NCBI GenBank assembly: GCA_965153455.1
Contig: OZ234498.1
Span: 16,058,001 to 16,122,000 of the forward strand
Reading direction: 5' to 3'
DNA length: 64,000 bases
Origin: Sphagnum compactum
Taxonomy: Eukaryota > Bryophyta > Sphagnopsida > Sphagnales
Shown here: positions 35,953-47,110 of the stretch, one piece after another
Numbering within the stretch: position 1 is the first letter of the stretch
Layout: every line of letters starts with the position of its first letter
The notes under the pieces: generated by a model
Told to the model about the DNA's origin: nothing
Seen by the model: only the letters and a program-made list of their open reading frames with translations
Database searches by the model: none
Translations under genes and position numbers: made by a program

Positions 35953-38900
35953 ATGCTGACGAGAGCTGTAGCTGGGTTGAAGGGATGCAGAGCTGCAGTT
36001 AAATTTCCAAGCTACCCTCATCGGCAGCTACACTGTTTTAAGGCGGCAGCAGAGTCTGAGAATTCAAGTGTGCAAGTAGGGTTTTGGGCTGTTGCAGCCA
36101 GAGGAGCAATGTCAGAAGGAAATAAGGCTCACGATCACCCTGGAAGAAAAGGGTCGTTCGGAGGTTTGAAGAGCTCCGGGTCTACGGAGCATGTGCAGGA
36201 TTATGGAAAGAAAATAATTGGCTCTGGAGGAGGTATTACAACATCAGGAAGACCATCTTCACATGTCTCATCATCAAGGAGCACTCAAGAAGGGAAGCCA
36301 TCAGGGGAGCCCAATCGCATTGATCTATCAACACAGGCGGCGCCGCCTTTAGATTTGACTGATGTTAATAACTTTCCAGCGTTAGGTGCAGCTCTGGTAA
36401 AGCCCAAGAGGAGTGCCGCTGCTGCTGTGGTTAACCCAATCCCCGTGCTGACCCCTGTGCAAACTCCCCAGCAGTCCCTGAGAACACAAGAAGGAGACTC
36501 TTTCTCCTATGTCCCAAATCAAAGAAGCAACAACAACAACATTACTGCATCCCAGCCGCCATATCATGACAGGGGAAGAGCAGGAGGTGGTGGAGGAAGA
36601 GGAGGAGGACGGGGGAGAAGAGCAATGGATCCAATTGAAGCTCTTGGACGGACGCTGTAAGAATTCTTCTCTGCATCAGAACTGATTTCATCCTGGTTCT
36701 GAACTCTGCCTCTGGAGTGATGATGTCTCTGAGTTTTTGGTGGAGTTAGGGAGTCTTTTGCATCTGCTTGTCAGTCAATTCTCAAGCTTCACGGAAGTTG
36801 GATTGCTGTTTGGAGCTTAGGTTTAGGGTTAGCTGGCATGCAAGGAGTTTTCAGGCATTTTCTTTTTGCAGTATTGAACATTGAAGTACAAAAGCAGTGT
36901 ATTTGAAGGTTTTGTTTGTTGTGAGGATTCATGGATGCATCCACACTCTCTCAGATGGTAGCAACTGTTGATGACTATTGGTGTCAATGCCATGAAACTG
37001 AATTGGGTTGTATGTATTTGAGATGTTTTAGGACTGCAATCTTACGGCACAGAGCAACAGATTTCAAGCTGCAGGTGAGGAGGGACGGGTATGTAGCTGT
37101 GGCTGAAATTCTGAAACTCAGTATGAAAACAATGGCTGGCAAACCCCTGAATTCTCACACTGAGGATGATGTCCGCCAGGTACCAAAAGTCTTTTTGAAA
37201 CAGAGACATTTATTGAGGTTGTACAATATTTTTGGCTTGAAAGTTTTGTTGAGGAAGTGACAAGCAAATGAGCATTGAACTGAACTTGTGGCATGCTTTG
37301 GCTTAATATTTTTCTGAGGGTGGCAGTAAGTCTCAATCAATCTTGAACCCATTTTGTTTTCTAAAACTGTCACCCCAACTGGAGAGTCTACAGTCCATAG
37401 TTTAGATTGTGAGCTACTCATCTGTAATATTCTCAGATTTCTTTCCTTTTGGTGAAGCTGTAGGCAGATAGAGCATGCAACATGTTTGGCTAAATATTTT
37501 GCAATGTACCTTGGAAGTCTGAGTTGGTTCAGTATTTGGAGAAGGTACCACAGTGTGCTTGAAATTTTGAGCTCAGACCCATTCTTTCCCAGAAATGATA
37601 GCTGCAACTGCAGATTCTACAGTCCACAGTTTATATCCTTAGCTAGCCATCTGTAGATGTTCTTACCTAGCTTTCCTCCAAGCAATCAAATTGTGGTAAA
37701 GCTGCAGGCAGACTGGTCATAGGGATTGTTGAGAATGGGATTGGTTGTGTGGGTTTGATGGGCAATTTTGAAAATTGATATTCTTTATGTGTTTGGTCTT
37801 GAAAATGAAAACCTCAAATCTGACAAAAATAATGAGCTCATTATATGAGGCAACAAAATGGTGGTGGGCGGCAGGCAGTGAAAGAAGATGGGAAACAGAG
37901 ATTTGGACTACTGGAAGAAGGTGGCCAGTTGTTGATCAGAGCTAATCAAGGACACTCTATAAATGTAATCCCATCAATCTTTTCCAATCAATGCTTCTCT
38001 TCTCATGTCACTTCAATGGCATACTCCCAATATGCACTCCATGTTCATGATCTGGGTATCAACATTTGGTAGGGATATTGTCCAGAGTTCCATTTACATT
38101 TCTAGTAATTTTTGTTTTTGATGCAGACTGTGGAAACAGAGGTGTTGCTGAAGGCAATCACATCTGCCAAAGAAATCCCAGGTAAATAGATGGAACTGTT
38201 AAGAAAATGAGAGCAAAAGCATCAATCTGATCACTACTTGCATGTAAGGAAGGATTAGGCCCCTAGGTCTATGGTCTGTCGTGCTTACTTTTCAACTGTG
38301 TATGCAACTGTTTCTGCTGGTGTGCTTACAGTAAAGTGTTGAAATTTTGGATTGGGTTCAAAGTTTGTGTGCATGGGACATACACAAAATTCATGGATCA
38401 AATATGGGAGCAAGGACTAAAGCGAATGAAGCGCAACCATATCCATTTTGCTACTGGCTTGCCAAAAGAGGATGGTGTCATTAGTGGTATGTTCCAGTTA
38501 TATTCGTGCTAAGGTTTTCTGCTTCCGTGTTTGTATTCCTCACAAGTGATGGGTATTGTTTGAATTGAAATTGCATTCCAGTCCTGGTCAGGTACTGGTC
38601 TAAAGTTGATGAATGGAAAATTTGAAGATTTTTTTCGGTCAATTATTTTCATGTGTGCAGGTATGCGTGGGTCTGCGGATATCCTTATCTACTTAGATGT
38701 GGAGAAAGCACTTAAAGGCAAGTTGTTTTCTATGCCAAGGTAGAAAAGCCCAGGTTTAGGTTTAGGGTTTAGGTTTAAACCCTAAACCCTAAATGGCAAT
38801 TTATGGCACTTTACTGGGAGTCCTTGGAGGTTCCCAGTCTTCAAATTATCAGTTTTTAGGCATGAAATATCCTCTGGTATGGTGGTGCTGCAGAAACTTT

Positions 38901-39228
38901 TGTTTGATATACCACTGAGTGTTTCGTAAACCTGCTGCTTTTTTCGGGATTTGTAGGTGGAATGAAGCTCTACATGTCAGAGAACCGAGTTATCTTGACA
39001 GAAGGTTTTGATGGATCCATTCCACCTGAATATTTTGACAAAGTGTTGAAACTTGCACGGCCAGAGAGGAATGAATACATTCGTGTCTCACCACCATCTT
39101 GGCTGAAAGATCCACCATCAAGATTGGACATGGAAAAAACCTCCAGCACAGTTGTGCAGCACATCAACAACCCTGATAGCAGCAATGCAAGTGAGGGTGG
39201 TGGGTCTGGGAATACAAGGAAAGCATAA
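35953..39228 (+). CDS. TPT1: tRNA 2'-phosphotransferase (Tpt1/KptA family)
   Basis: Removes the 2'-phosphate left at the splice junction by plant-type tRNA ligation, transferring it to NAD+. Exons 35953-36656, 37032-37179, 37875-37964, 38127-38181, 38364-38486, 38661-38717 and 38957-39228 join in phase to give 482 aa. The catalytic domain follows a Gly/Arg-rich stretch (GGRGGGRGRR). Its blocks are ALGRTLTAILRHRA, RRDGYVAVAEILKL, KPLNSHTEDDVRQ, KQRFGLLEEGG, LLIRANQGHSI, VCVHGTYTKF, HIHFATGLP, ISGMRGSADILIYLD and MKLYMSENRVILTEG. The conserved LRH, RANQGHS and MRGSADI blocks that supply the family's Arg-His-Arg-Arg active site are present. Intron 6 uses a GC donor (38718). Residues 1-30 are basic and lack acidic residues, like an organelle presequence; an inner ATG at 36110 (MSEGNKAHD) could give a shorter form. 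Confidence 0.92.
37338..37715. repeat. Degenerate direct duplication inside TPT1 intron 2
   Basis: 37338-37470 and 37580-37715 share 'acccatt', 'ctacagtccatagttta', 'ccatctgta.atgttct', 'tttcctcc' and 'gtgaagctg.aggcaga' in the same order, about 240 bp apart. An old duplication within the 695-bp intron. Confidence 0.55.
38754..38794. repeat. Head-to-head plant telomere-like repeats in TPT1 intron 6
   Basis: About three TTTAGGG-type units run directly into about two and a half AAACCCT units, forming an inverted repeat around TTTAGGTTTAAACC. It starts 36 bp after the GC donor of the intron. Confidence 0.85.
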
Positions 39229-40143
39229 CATGAAAATGAAGGCATACATGGGTACACAGAAAGGATCTCTATCAACAACTAAAACTTTCAGTGGGACCCC
39301 TTTGTCTATTCTCAGGAATGGAGTAGAAAAGAGAAAACTCATGTGGTGGGAGAACTCATGCACAGGCTAAGGAGTTATGAGCAGGGAATGGAACATTTGA
39401 GTCTGATGAAGGAATGCAACTTGTTGGCATCTGAAACTTGCATAATGTGCAGTATGCTGCTTTGAGAAGTGCATCTTTGACCACAGGTGATCCATGGCTG
39501 CAGCCTCATGAACTCAAAACTTTTGAAAGCCCAACCTGGGTTGTTGTGGGTGAGTTAGTTTCTGAGCTTCCATTCCATGTGCTCAAAGCTAGCACACATA
39601 CAACCTTAATTTATGATGCTCTTATCATGTCATGAGCAGAGATCGGTTGTTCTAATGTCCCACTGGATGAAGACAATTTGCATGTTGATCTGCTCAGAAT
39701 TGAAGCTCAATTGAAACACTAGTGTTTCTGGGAGTGTCATCTTTAAACTGCAGTTTGGACAAGCAGTGTAGATGGTGTTCTTAATGATGTTCTTTTTGGG
39801 TAACCTATACTGGCTTTCTGGCAGATGTTGGGAGATTTTGTACTGCCCTTTCCATGCATAGATTAGCAACTGATCTTTGCCCTGCACTTTGACCACTTAT
39901 GATATTTCTTCCAAAAGAATTATTCTGGTGGGAAGAATGTTGCTTTTTCCCCTGACAGGTGCAGTGATGATCTCAAATTTCTGGTATCTTTGGCAAATCC
40001 CAATTGCAATGGTACCTTCAGAGCATGCCCAGCAGCAGAAGGAAAGTGTCCTCTTCCAGTATATTTTGGATGAAGTATTATACGCAGATAGTGTGAATCT
40101 GCTTTATGACCATGTTAGCAGTGCTTTGCAAAAACACCAGTAA
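39229..40143 (+). other. Coding-like tail downstream of TPT1, unassigned
   Basis: After the TPT1 stop (TAA 39226) the same frame has one further stop (about 39283). It is then open to a TGA near 39466, reading QWDPFVYSQEWSRKEK, THVVGELMHRLRSYEQG and MEHLSLMKECNLLASE. Further stretches read GDPWLQPHELKTFESPTW (39488-39541), then after a plausible GT-AG intron GCSNVPLDEDNLHVDLLRIE, and QQQKESVLFQYILDEVLYAD to a stop at 40141-40143. They look helical and protein-like, but I do not recognise a family. They could be 3' exons of an alternative TPT1 transcript, the end of another gene, or a decayed gene. Confidence 0.35.
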
Positions 40144-41822
40144 AGGAAATGACTTCTCAATTGATCAGTTGTAATGATTGACCCAGCTGGTAATATTTAA
40201 ATTCACTATCACATTTGTTCAGTCCATTCTTGTCAGTTTTTATGGGTGGATGGTGATGACTAGCCTTTTTTTTGACTTGCGACATATGGCCAAAATGCAT
40301 AAAAGAAGTGATTTTGGAGGTTTTTAGTTGCCATAAGCAAGGGAAAACAACAGTAAGAATTTTCAGATTTAGGGTTTTACGGATATGTGGTTTTCATTGT
40401 GTAGCCAAACATATAGAAGGATCATGATTCATTAGGGATGACTGCCACTTTTTCTACATCTTCCAATGAATGATTGTCACTTTGGCTATAAAATGAAATT
40501 CCTTAAAAAAACAGTGGCAAGGACATGTGAGAAATTAACACTGCAACTTGAATGTTGTGTGATAAATACTGAGAGTCTCAAATGGGGGACTGATACTCTT
40601 AGGGAGGAATTAACTCTGCAACTTGGATGTGGTGGAACAAATACTGAGAGAGACTCAAATGGGGGCTGTCACTGGGCATGCTCACACCCCATGGCATGGC
40701 CTTGGGGTGCCAAGGAGGAGTTGATGAGCAGAAGATTGTTGTTTGGATGTCAAAAAGAAGAAATTGAAGGAAAAGTCTCTGGGTAACTCAGTTGTGGAAG
40801 GAGGAGAAAAAAGAAACCCTCAAAAGGAAGAGGAGACTTTGAGCAACTAAACTCTGGAGAACAATGTTATAAGCAAAACAAACTTTAGATGAGGGGAGAC
40901 ACTAGAATGTTAAGCTTTAGCTAATTAGCATTCTGCTGATATGCAGTTCATAGCTACAAATGACTAAAGAGGTAGGTTAGTAAAACCTTGATTATGAAGG
41001 GTATTCACCATCTTTCAACTGTAAGCTTTGGCAATTAGCTACTGGACTCAGTATCACCTTTCTTCTCTTATATTAAGCCTATCTACCAGGTTTCAGCTCT
41101 CCTATGCCCTGACTATGTAGATGGCCTCCAACACTCTGGCACCATCTACCAAACCAAAAAGTTGTAGTAGTATCATCTGTAGCCAGGTAGAAGGTAAGTA
41201 ATACATAGTCCTTAGTTCAGGTTCTCCTTTGTGTTGAGATTCATTAATATTACATGCTTTTATCTATCTCCATTTGATGGCTATTCTTATCAGCTTATAC
41301 ACAAAGATGAAGTACACATAAAACTTCAAACATATTCAAGAGAGAAAACAATTGCTGTTGAACTCCAACACCTCATGTGGTACAGCCCTGTGCTGCCATC
41401 AGAAACCACCTTGGAATGTTTTTTACTTGAGTTTAATACAAATCTGTAATGTACAAATCCTCACAGATGAGGTAGACAACTTTCAATTTCAAAGTCCAGC
41501 GTTGTTTTTAGTTGGAAAGACATTTACTATACAAACATTTGCTTGAAAAACAAAAAAGTCTTCCAGGTGGACAAGTTTTCAGAAGCACCCTTAGCTTGTG
41601 GAGGAGCAAGCTAGCAGTTCCAATAACGTGTGAAGAAGCAGTTCCTCTTCTCACTTGTCAGGAAGTCATATCTATTTGGCAGGGGCAGCTGCAATCATTC
41701 CTTAAATGTTAGCACAGACAAAATTGGGGATGCTTGTTTGTGGGAGTCGGCACTCAAGAAGGCAAAGTTTCTCTCATCTGTTGGGAGGGGGGTATCCGAC
41801 ACCATCCGCAGATACAGCACAA
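40144..41822. other. Intergenic region between the convergent TPT1 and receptor kinase genes
   Basis: Moderately AT-rich. Contains an imperfect direct repeat of about 76 bp at 40530-40665 (both copies with 'aa.t.aactctgcaacttg.atgt.gtg..a.aaatactgagag', then 'ctcaaatggggg'). No coding sequence was recognised. Confidence 0.55.
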
Positions 41823-42028
41823 CCCACTTGCTTCTATCAGTTGCAATCAGTAGTAATGTTGACTTGGAAAGCTTACTCAGCAGCCGCCAAGCTTTACTCA
41901 TTGACGCAATTTGTGGCACAGATAGCCCACTTGCTTCTATCAGTTGCAATCAGTAGTAATGTTGGCTTGGAAAGCTTACTCAGCAGCTGCCAAGCTTTAC
42001 TCATTGACGCAATTTGTTGCCACAGCAT
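41823..42028. repeat. 103-bp tandem duplication across the receptor kinase stop codon
   Basis: Copy 1 is 41823-41925 and copy 2 is 41926-42028. Both contain 'cttgcttctatcagttgcaa', 'tcagtagtaatgttg.cttg', 'gaaagcttactcagcagc' and 'gccaagctttactcattgac' in order, with only a few differences. Copy 2 includes the last codons and the stop of the minus-strand kinase gene. Copy 1 lies in its 3' flank and carries a second version of those codons. Confidence 0.92.
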
Positions 42029-45000
42029 CTCTGTGAGTTCTTGATTCTTTCAGCAAAACAACCACATCTTTCATGGTTGGTCTCTCTGCAGGGGAGGAAT
42101 GTGTGCAAAGCAATGCAATTCCAAGCACTTCAAGTGCTTCTTGTAACACAGGTCTCGGCAGGCATTGCAAGGATTGGTCCAGCAGTTTGAAGACAGGCTC
42201 CTTGGACTGAATCTTATCTTGCACCCATTTGACTACATCAACACCATCACCCAAGCCAGCTTCCGCCACTTTCTGACCTGTAAGCAACTCCAGCAACACA
42301 ACCCCATAGCTGTATACATCATACTTCACAGTCGCTTTCAGTGTGAAACTGTACTCTGCATCCACACAGGAAGAAATTAAAGTAGTCAGCAAGCCTGCAA
42401 TACAAATGTAGGACACAAGGAAAATTATAGAGGCCCTCAGCAAACCAACAGCAAGGAGAACCCAACAGACATTATTAGAGCAAACCAACAAACATCTCCA
42501 GCAGTGCTCAGTATGTGACCCTGCAAAAATGTCTCTCATCCAAGTTTACTTTTTTCCAACCCCACCCATAAAACTAAAAGTGGGACTGCAAAATAAGTGG
42601 GAGACTACTAATAGCAAACCACCTGGACCAATCATTATGATTGAACAATCAGAAACAGGGAGCAACCGCCACATCAAATTTTTTACACTCTTCTCTGGCA
42701 GGTTTTAGGTTTTGCCTTCTACCAGCCTCAGCACACTGTGCAAAAATGATGGGCCAAATCCGTTTTGCTGAGCCAAATTAGCAGTTTTGACTTTTCTTCA
42801 TCCATTTTTAATTTGAAGGGGCACATACTGAGCACCAGTGGAGTTGCTCTTAGCTTACAAGCATCACATTCCTGTCCTAAGTCCCTCCATAACATTTCTT
42901 AAGACACAAATTATCCAAGAGCTTTTGAGATGAAAGATGACTTCTTTGGCAGAGGTTAGAGAGGAGCCAGGAACTGCCTGGAGCAATATAACCGCATTCG
43001 CCTTCAATCTTTGCAATGCTGGTCCAGTCAAAGGTCCAGTCAAGTAGCTTAGCAAGCCCAAAATCAGCTATGTGTGGTTCCAGATTGGCGTCAAGAAGGA
43101 TGTTGTTTGACTTCAAATTGCCATGCACGACTGATGGCACACATGTATGGTGCAAATATGCCAACCCTTCTGCTGTTCCCAGGGCAATGCAATACCTAGT
43201 GAACATAAAAACAAAACAGATTTGTGCACAATTGTCAAACACCATACACACTAACATTACAACCTTAGTATCTTTCACAGTGCAGAAAACATGTCAAGTG
43301 GGGTGTTGCATACAACAGATTTATTCGAAATTGAGCAACTCCTGTATCTTGTAAAAACTGTAGGCAAGAAACAGCCAGGGTTTAGGGCTTAGGGTACACA
43401 TTAACAAACCTGGTATTCCACTGTAAAGCTGGCTTGTGTTTGTGAAGTACATCACCCAGGCTGCAATTTGGCATGTACTCATACAGCATCAGATGCACTT
43501 CCTTGCTTGAGCAGTGTGCCAAAATACTTACAATGTTGAAATGTTTGAGTTGGCTCAGTCTCTCCACTTGCGCTTCAAACACACTTCCTCCCAATCCAGA
43601 GTCCTCTTTGGAGTATGATGACGGTAATGTCAGCTTCTTTACTGCAACAATGTTACCATCTGTTGTTGTAGCCCGATAAACAACACCTGGAAGTTTGCAC
43701 ATCTCAGGAGGCCTCAGTTCTCAGGCCCTGAATGTTGTGTGATGTTATCAAATCTTTCCAATATGTGGAAAGATTCTCTGTCTGTTTACAAGAAGAAAGA
43801 TGTGTTTTGTAAAACTGGAATCAAAGGTGAGTGAACAGAAAAGATCATGACCTGATTTTCCCTTCCCGATGATGCTGTATGATTCAAGATTGTTTACTAC
43901 TTCCTCAAGAGAGAATTGAAGTGTTTTGAAGGCTGTAAGCTGCCAAGAAGGCCTCAAAACTTCAGGATCCTCACTGTTGTGGTGCTGGCTCCGAACCCAG
44001 TACCTTGAGTGCCACTTTGAGAGGATGGCAAAGACTGCTGCAAGAAGCAACCCTGCAATGCTAAGAGTGAGCCCAACCAAGAGTCCTGTGTTTCTGCTTT
44101 GCCTTTCTCCACCACTGAAGTGTTGATTTGAAAGAGGAGGATCCACAGGAATGCTGCTTGATGTGCACGCCTTTGATAAAGCAGCGCAAAGTCCTGGATT
44201 TCCAAACAATGCACTGGGTGGTAGGCTCTTGAAGAGCTCATTGTTTGGAACAGGACCAGAAAACTGGTTGTCCGACACATTCAGGAGAATCAGAGAATTC
44301 AGGTCTTGAAGCATCATGAGATTGCCTGAAAATGCATTGTGGGAGAGATCAAGAGATTGCAGATTGACAAGATTAGCTAGCTCTTGGGGCAGGGGCCCAT
44401 TCAGCCTGTTCCAGCTCAAGTTCAAGCTGATTTGAAGTGTCATGATGAACCCTATTTCTGGGGGAATGACCCCAGTGAGCTCATTTCCCCCGAGTTCCAG
44501 CTGACTAAGCTTCCTGCAGCCACTAAGCTCACTGGGGATGCTCCCTGTGAGTGCATTGTCACTCAGTATAAGCACATTGGTGTACATCAAGCTGCCAATC
44601 TCAGGTGGAATGGCTCCTGAGATTTGGTTGCTTGAGATGTCCAGAATTTCCAGCTGTGACAGGCTCCCAAGCTGTGGAGGAAGAGGGCCACTCAGCTGGT
44701 TCCCATGCAAATCCAGTGTTTGTAAAGCCACAAGAAAACCAAGCTCAGGAGGCAAGCTTCCATTCAGTGCATTGCCAGATAGCTCAAGCACAGTAAGGTT
44801 TCGAAGCTTGCTAATGGTGGTGGGAATACTGCCAGAGAGGAAATTGTTGGAGAGTTGAAGTTGGGTTAGGTTATTGCAGTTGCCAATCTCGAGCGGGATG
44901 GCACCTGAGAATCTATTATCAAAGAGCAGCATAACTTGCAAGTTTTTCAGACCAAAAAGCTTCGACGGAAGCTCACCCAAAAGCTGGTTTCCTGATAAGT

Positions 45001-46342
45001 CCAACCTCTGGAGCAATGTGCAGTTGGCAAGTGTCAGTGGAATGCTCCCACTTAGCTGATTCTTCCACAATGTCAGAAACTGTAGCTGTGTCAGGCTACC
45101 AAATTCTAGAGGCAAGCTGCCAGAGAGTGCATTGTTTTCAAGATGGATATCCACCAGCTTTGTGCAATTGGCAAGTGCAGCAGGTATGCTCCCAGTCAAG
45201 TTATTGAAACTCAGGCCAAGTGTTTCCAGGCTCTGGAGCATGCTGAGCTCATCAGGAATGGTGCCGGTGAGCAGATTCTGAGAAACATCCAGTTGCTGAA
45301 GAGCAGAGCAGTAGCCAAGCTCTGGAGGTATGGAGCCCATGAGACTGTTATTCCACAGCAACAGCATCTGAAGCTTCTTGAGCTTTCCAAGCTCCAAAGG
45401 AATACTCAAGCTAAGCCCATTCCCAAATGCCACAAACTCGACAAGCTCGCTGCAGTTGCCAAGCTCGGGAGGAAGAGGGCCAGTAAGCTGATTGTTTTGC
45501 AGATACAGATACTGGAGATTCAGCAAGCTCCCCACAGATTTGGGTATGGCTCCAGACAGCAAGTTGTCAGAAAACCCTAGTACAGTGAGATTCTGGCAGT
45601 TCCCCAGAAGAGCTTCAGGCAATGCACCACTGAATGCATTCCCATCTGCTCTCAGTTCCACGAGGCTGCAGGAGGAACCTCCTCCAGCTCCTCCCAGCCA
45701 AGCAGGCACAACCCCACTCAAATGGTTGTCGAAGACGTAGAGTTTCCGCAACTGGGTGCAAGCACCAAGCTCTGCAGGCAACGACCCAGACAAGAAATTG
45801 TTGTTGAGGTAAAGCTCTTGCAGCTGCAAGAGGTTCCCGAGTTCATACGGTACCTGTCCAGTCACCTCGTTGTTGCTGAGATCCAGCACCTTCAAGGCGC
45901 TGCAGTTGCCGAACTCCGCTGGGATTTGCCCCGTTAAGTTGCAGTTGGAGAGGTTGAGCAACTGCAAAGCTCCAAGGTCTCCCAACTGCGATGGGATGTC
46001 GGTTCCCAGACGCATCCCCGCTAAGGTTATGTTCACAACTCTGCCTGTGCTAGGGTTACAAGAGATTCCGACCCAGTCTGCACAAGGATTAGGGTTACCG
46101 GAGCCTGACGAGGAGTTCCAGCCACTGAGAGCATCCCAAGTGCCAGGAGCCGCCGACCTCACAAGCTGCAGAAGCACTTGCGCATCATCCTGGTTCGTAA
46201 TCAAGCTGCTGCTGCTGCTGCTTGTCCCCAGTTGCTGCAAATTGTAAAGCTTCTCGCAAAGTACTGAAGAAGGCAACAGCAGCAATACTAGCATGGACAT
46301 TGCCAGGAACCTCAGCACATGTGCAACTGCAACTGCTGCCAT
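41997..46342 (-). CDS. LRR receptor-like kinase, subfamily XI-like
   Basis: Plasma-membrane receptor; relatives in subfamily XI bind small peptide hormones. Exons 46342-43852, 43686-43410, 43195-42978 and 42355-41997 join in phase to give 1114 aa. Order: signal peptide ([20 protein letters not shown]), LRR N-cap (CADWVGISC), about 25 LRRs with xxGxIP spacing, membrane helix ([20 protein letters not shown]), juxtamembrane segment and kinase domain. Kinase motifs: glycine loop [86 protein letters not shown] and [11 protein letters not shown]. The HRD triad is HGN, so the catalytic Asp is Asn; the lysine and DFG are kept. Start ATG 46342 was chosen because it opens directly on the signal peptide. 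The last intron uses a GC donor and contains a MITE. Confidence 0.93.
42486..42852 (+). mobile_element. MITE-like repeat, copy B, in the last intron of the receptor kinase gene
   Basis: Left end CATCTCCAGCAGTG and right end CACCAGTGGAGTTGCTC are imperfect inverted repeats of each other. The interior aligns by eye with 22267-22536 in the same orientation. The insertion makes up over half of the roughly 620-bp intron. No transposase. Confidence 0.7.
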
Positions 46343-47110
46343 GATCCTCTCTCTGCAATTGAAAAACCACTTCGATTCTCTTGCGCTACTGCATCCAGTA
46401 GGCAATGGTCCCTTCCGCTCGACCCAAGTTCATAGCTCAAAAGAAACGAACCTTCAACAATATTGCAGAAGCAGCGTCGATTCTCGCATTAATCTGCAAC
46501 TAGTCGAACCCATTTCTCCATTCTACAACACCCTGCAAACCACGACTAAAGCGGCAGCAGCAGCTATATAATTCTTCCAACCAGCTTCAACAGCCACGTC
46601 CCGCAGTACACATGCAGCTGCTACAGGAAAAGGAAACTGATGATCAAAATTATTTTTTTCATCAACAACACATTGCCGGAAAAAAAACTTGAAATACTAC
46701 AAACTTCTTCTTCTTCTCAATGCAACAAAACAGACAGCAATGACATTGCAGCAAAGCTCTTGAAATTTTTTACAAACCTTTTGAAAGAACGATGAATAGC
46801 TGGTACTACTTACTTATACGACTGCAGCTAGGTACTATAATAGATCACTGCGTTATTTGAATATATAGAAATATTTTTGGTTAGCTTTAGATTGAAGCAG
46901 CTCCCATGGCTCGCTGCATGATGATGCAACAACAACAAGAAGCAGTTCGGCTGCGCCACCGGATTGTGGATCAAGAGTAGAAGAGGAGGAGTGCAACATC
47001 GCTGCTGGAGCTTTGGCGATGGCGGCGCGCGCGCGAAGGTGGTGACAGAAGACGAAAGAGACACACAGAGAGTCAGAAAAAGAAAAATGTAAATGGCGGC
47101 ACATTTTTTA
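46343..47110 (-). promoter_or_regulatory. Promoter and 5' leader region of the receptor kinase gene
   Basis: Gene-like composition continues for several hundred bases above the start codon. Read on the minus strand, a TATA-like TTATATAGC lies at 46563-46571, about 225 bp upstream of the ATG. A short GC-rich block with a run of CG dinucleotides lies around 47017-47040, beyond which the DNA turns AT-rich. Short open frames here are not convincing genes. Confidence 0.4.

Noticed and set aside
43926-46247. Many plus-strand frames opposite the LRR receptor
   Set aside because: They are shadows of the LRR periodicity on the coding strand; the minus strand encodes a complete receptor.
12472-46342. 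A functional gene cluster or novel multi-gene system
   Set aside because: The four genes belong to unrelated pathways, are widely spaced with separate promoters and differ in strand; nothing links them.
46828-47104. Two overlapping minus-strand frames of about 80 codons near the receptor promoter
   Set aside because: They start in AT-rich DNA and consist of Ser/Leu/His-rich sequence without a domain; more likely leader or promoter sequence.
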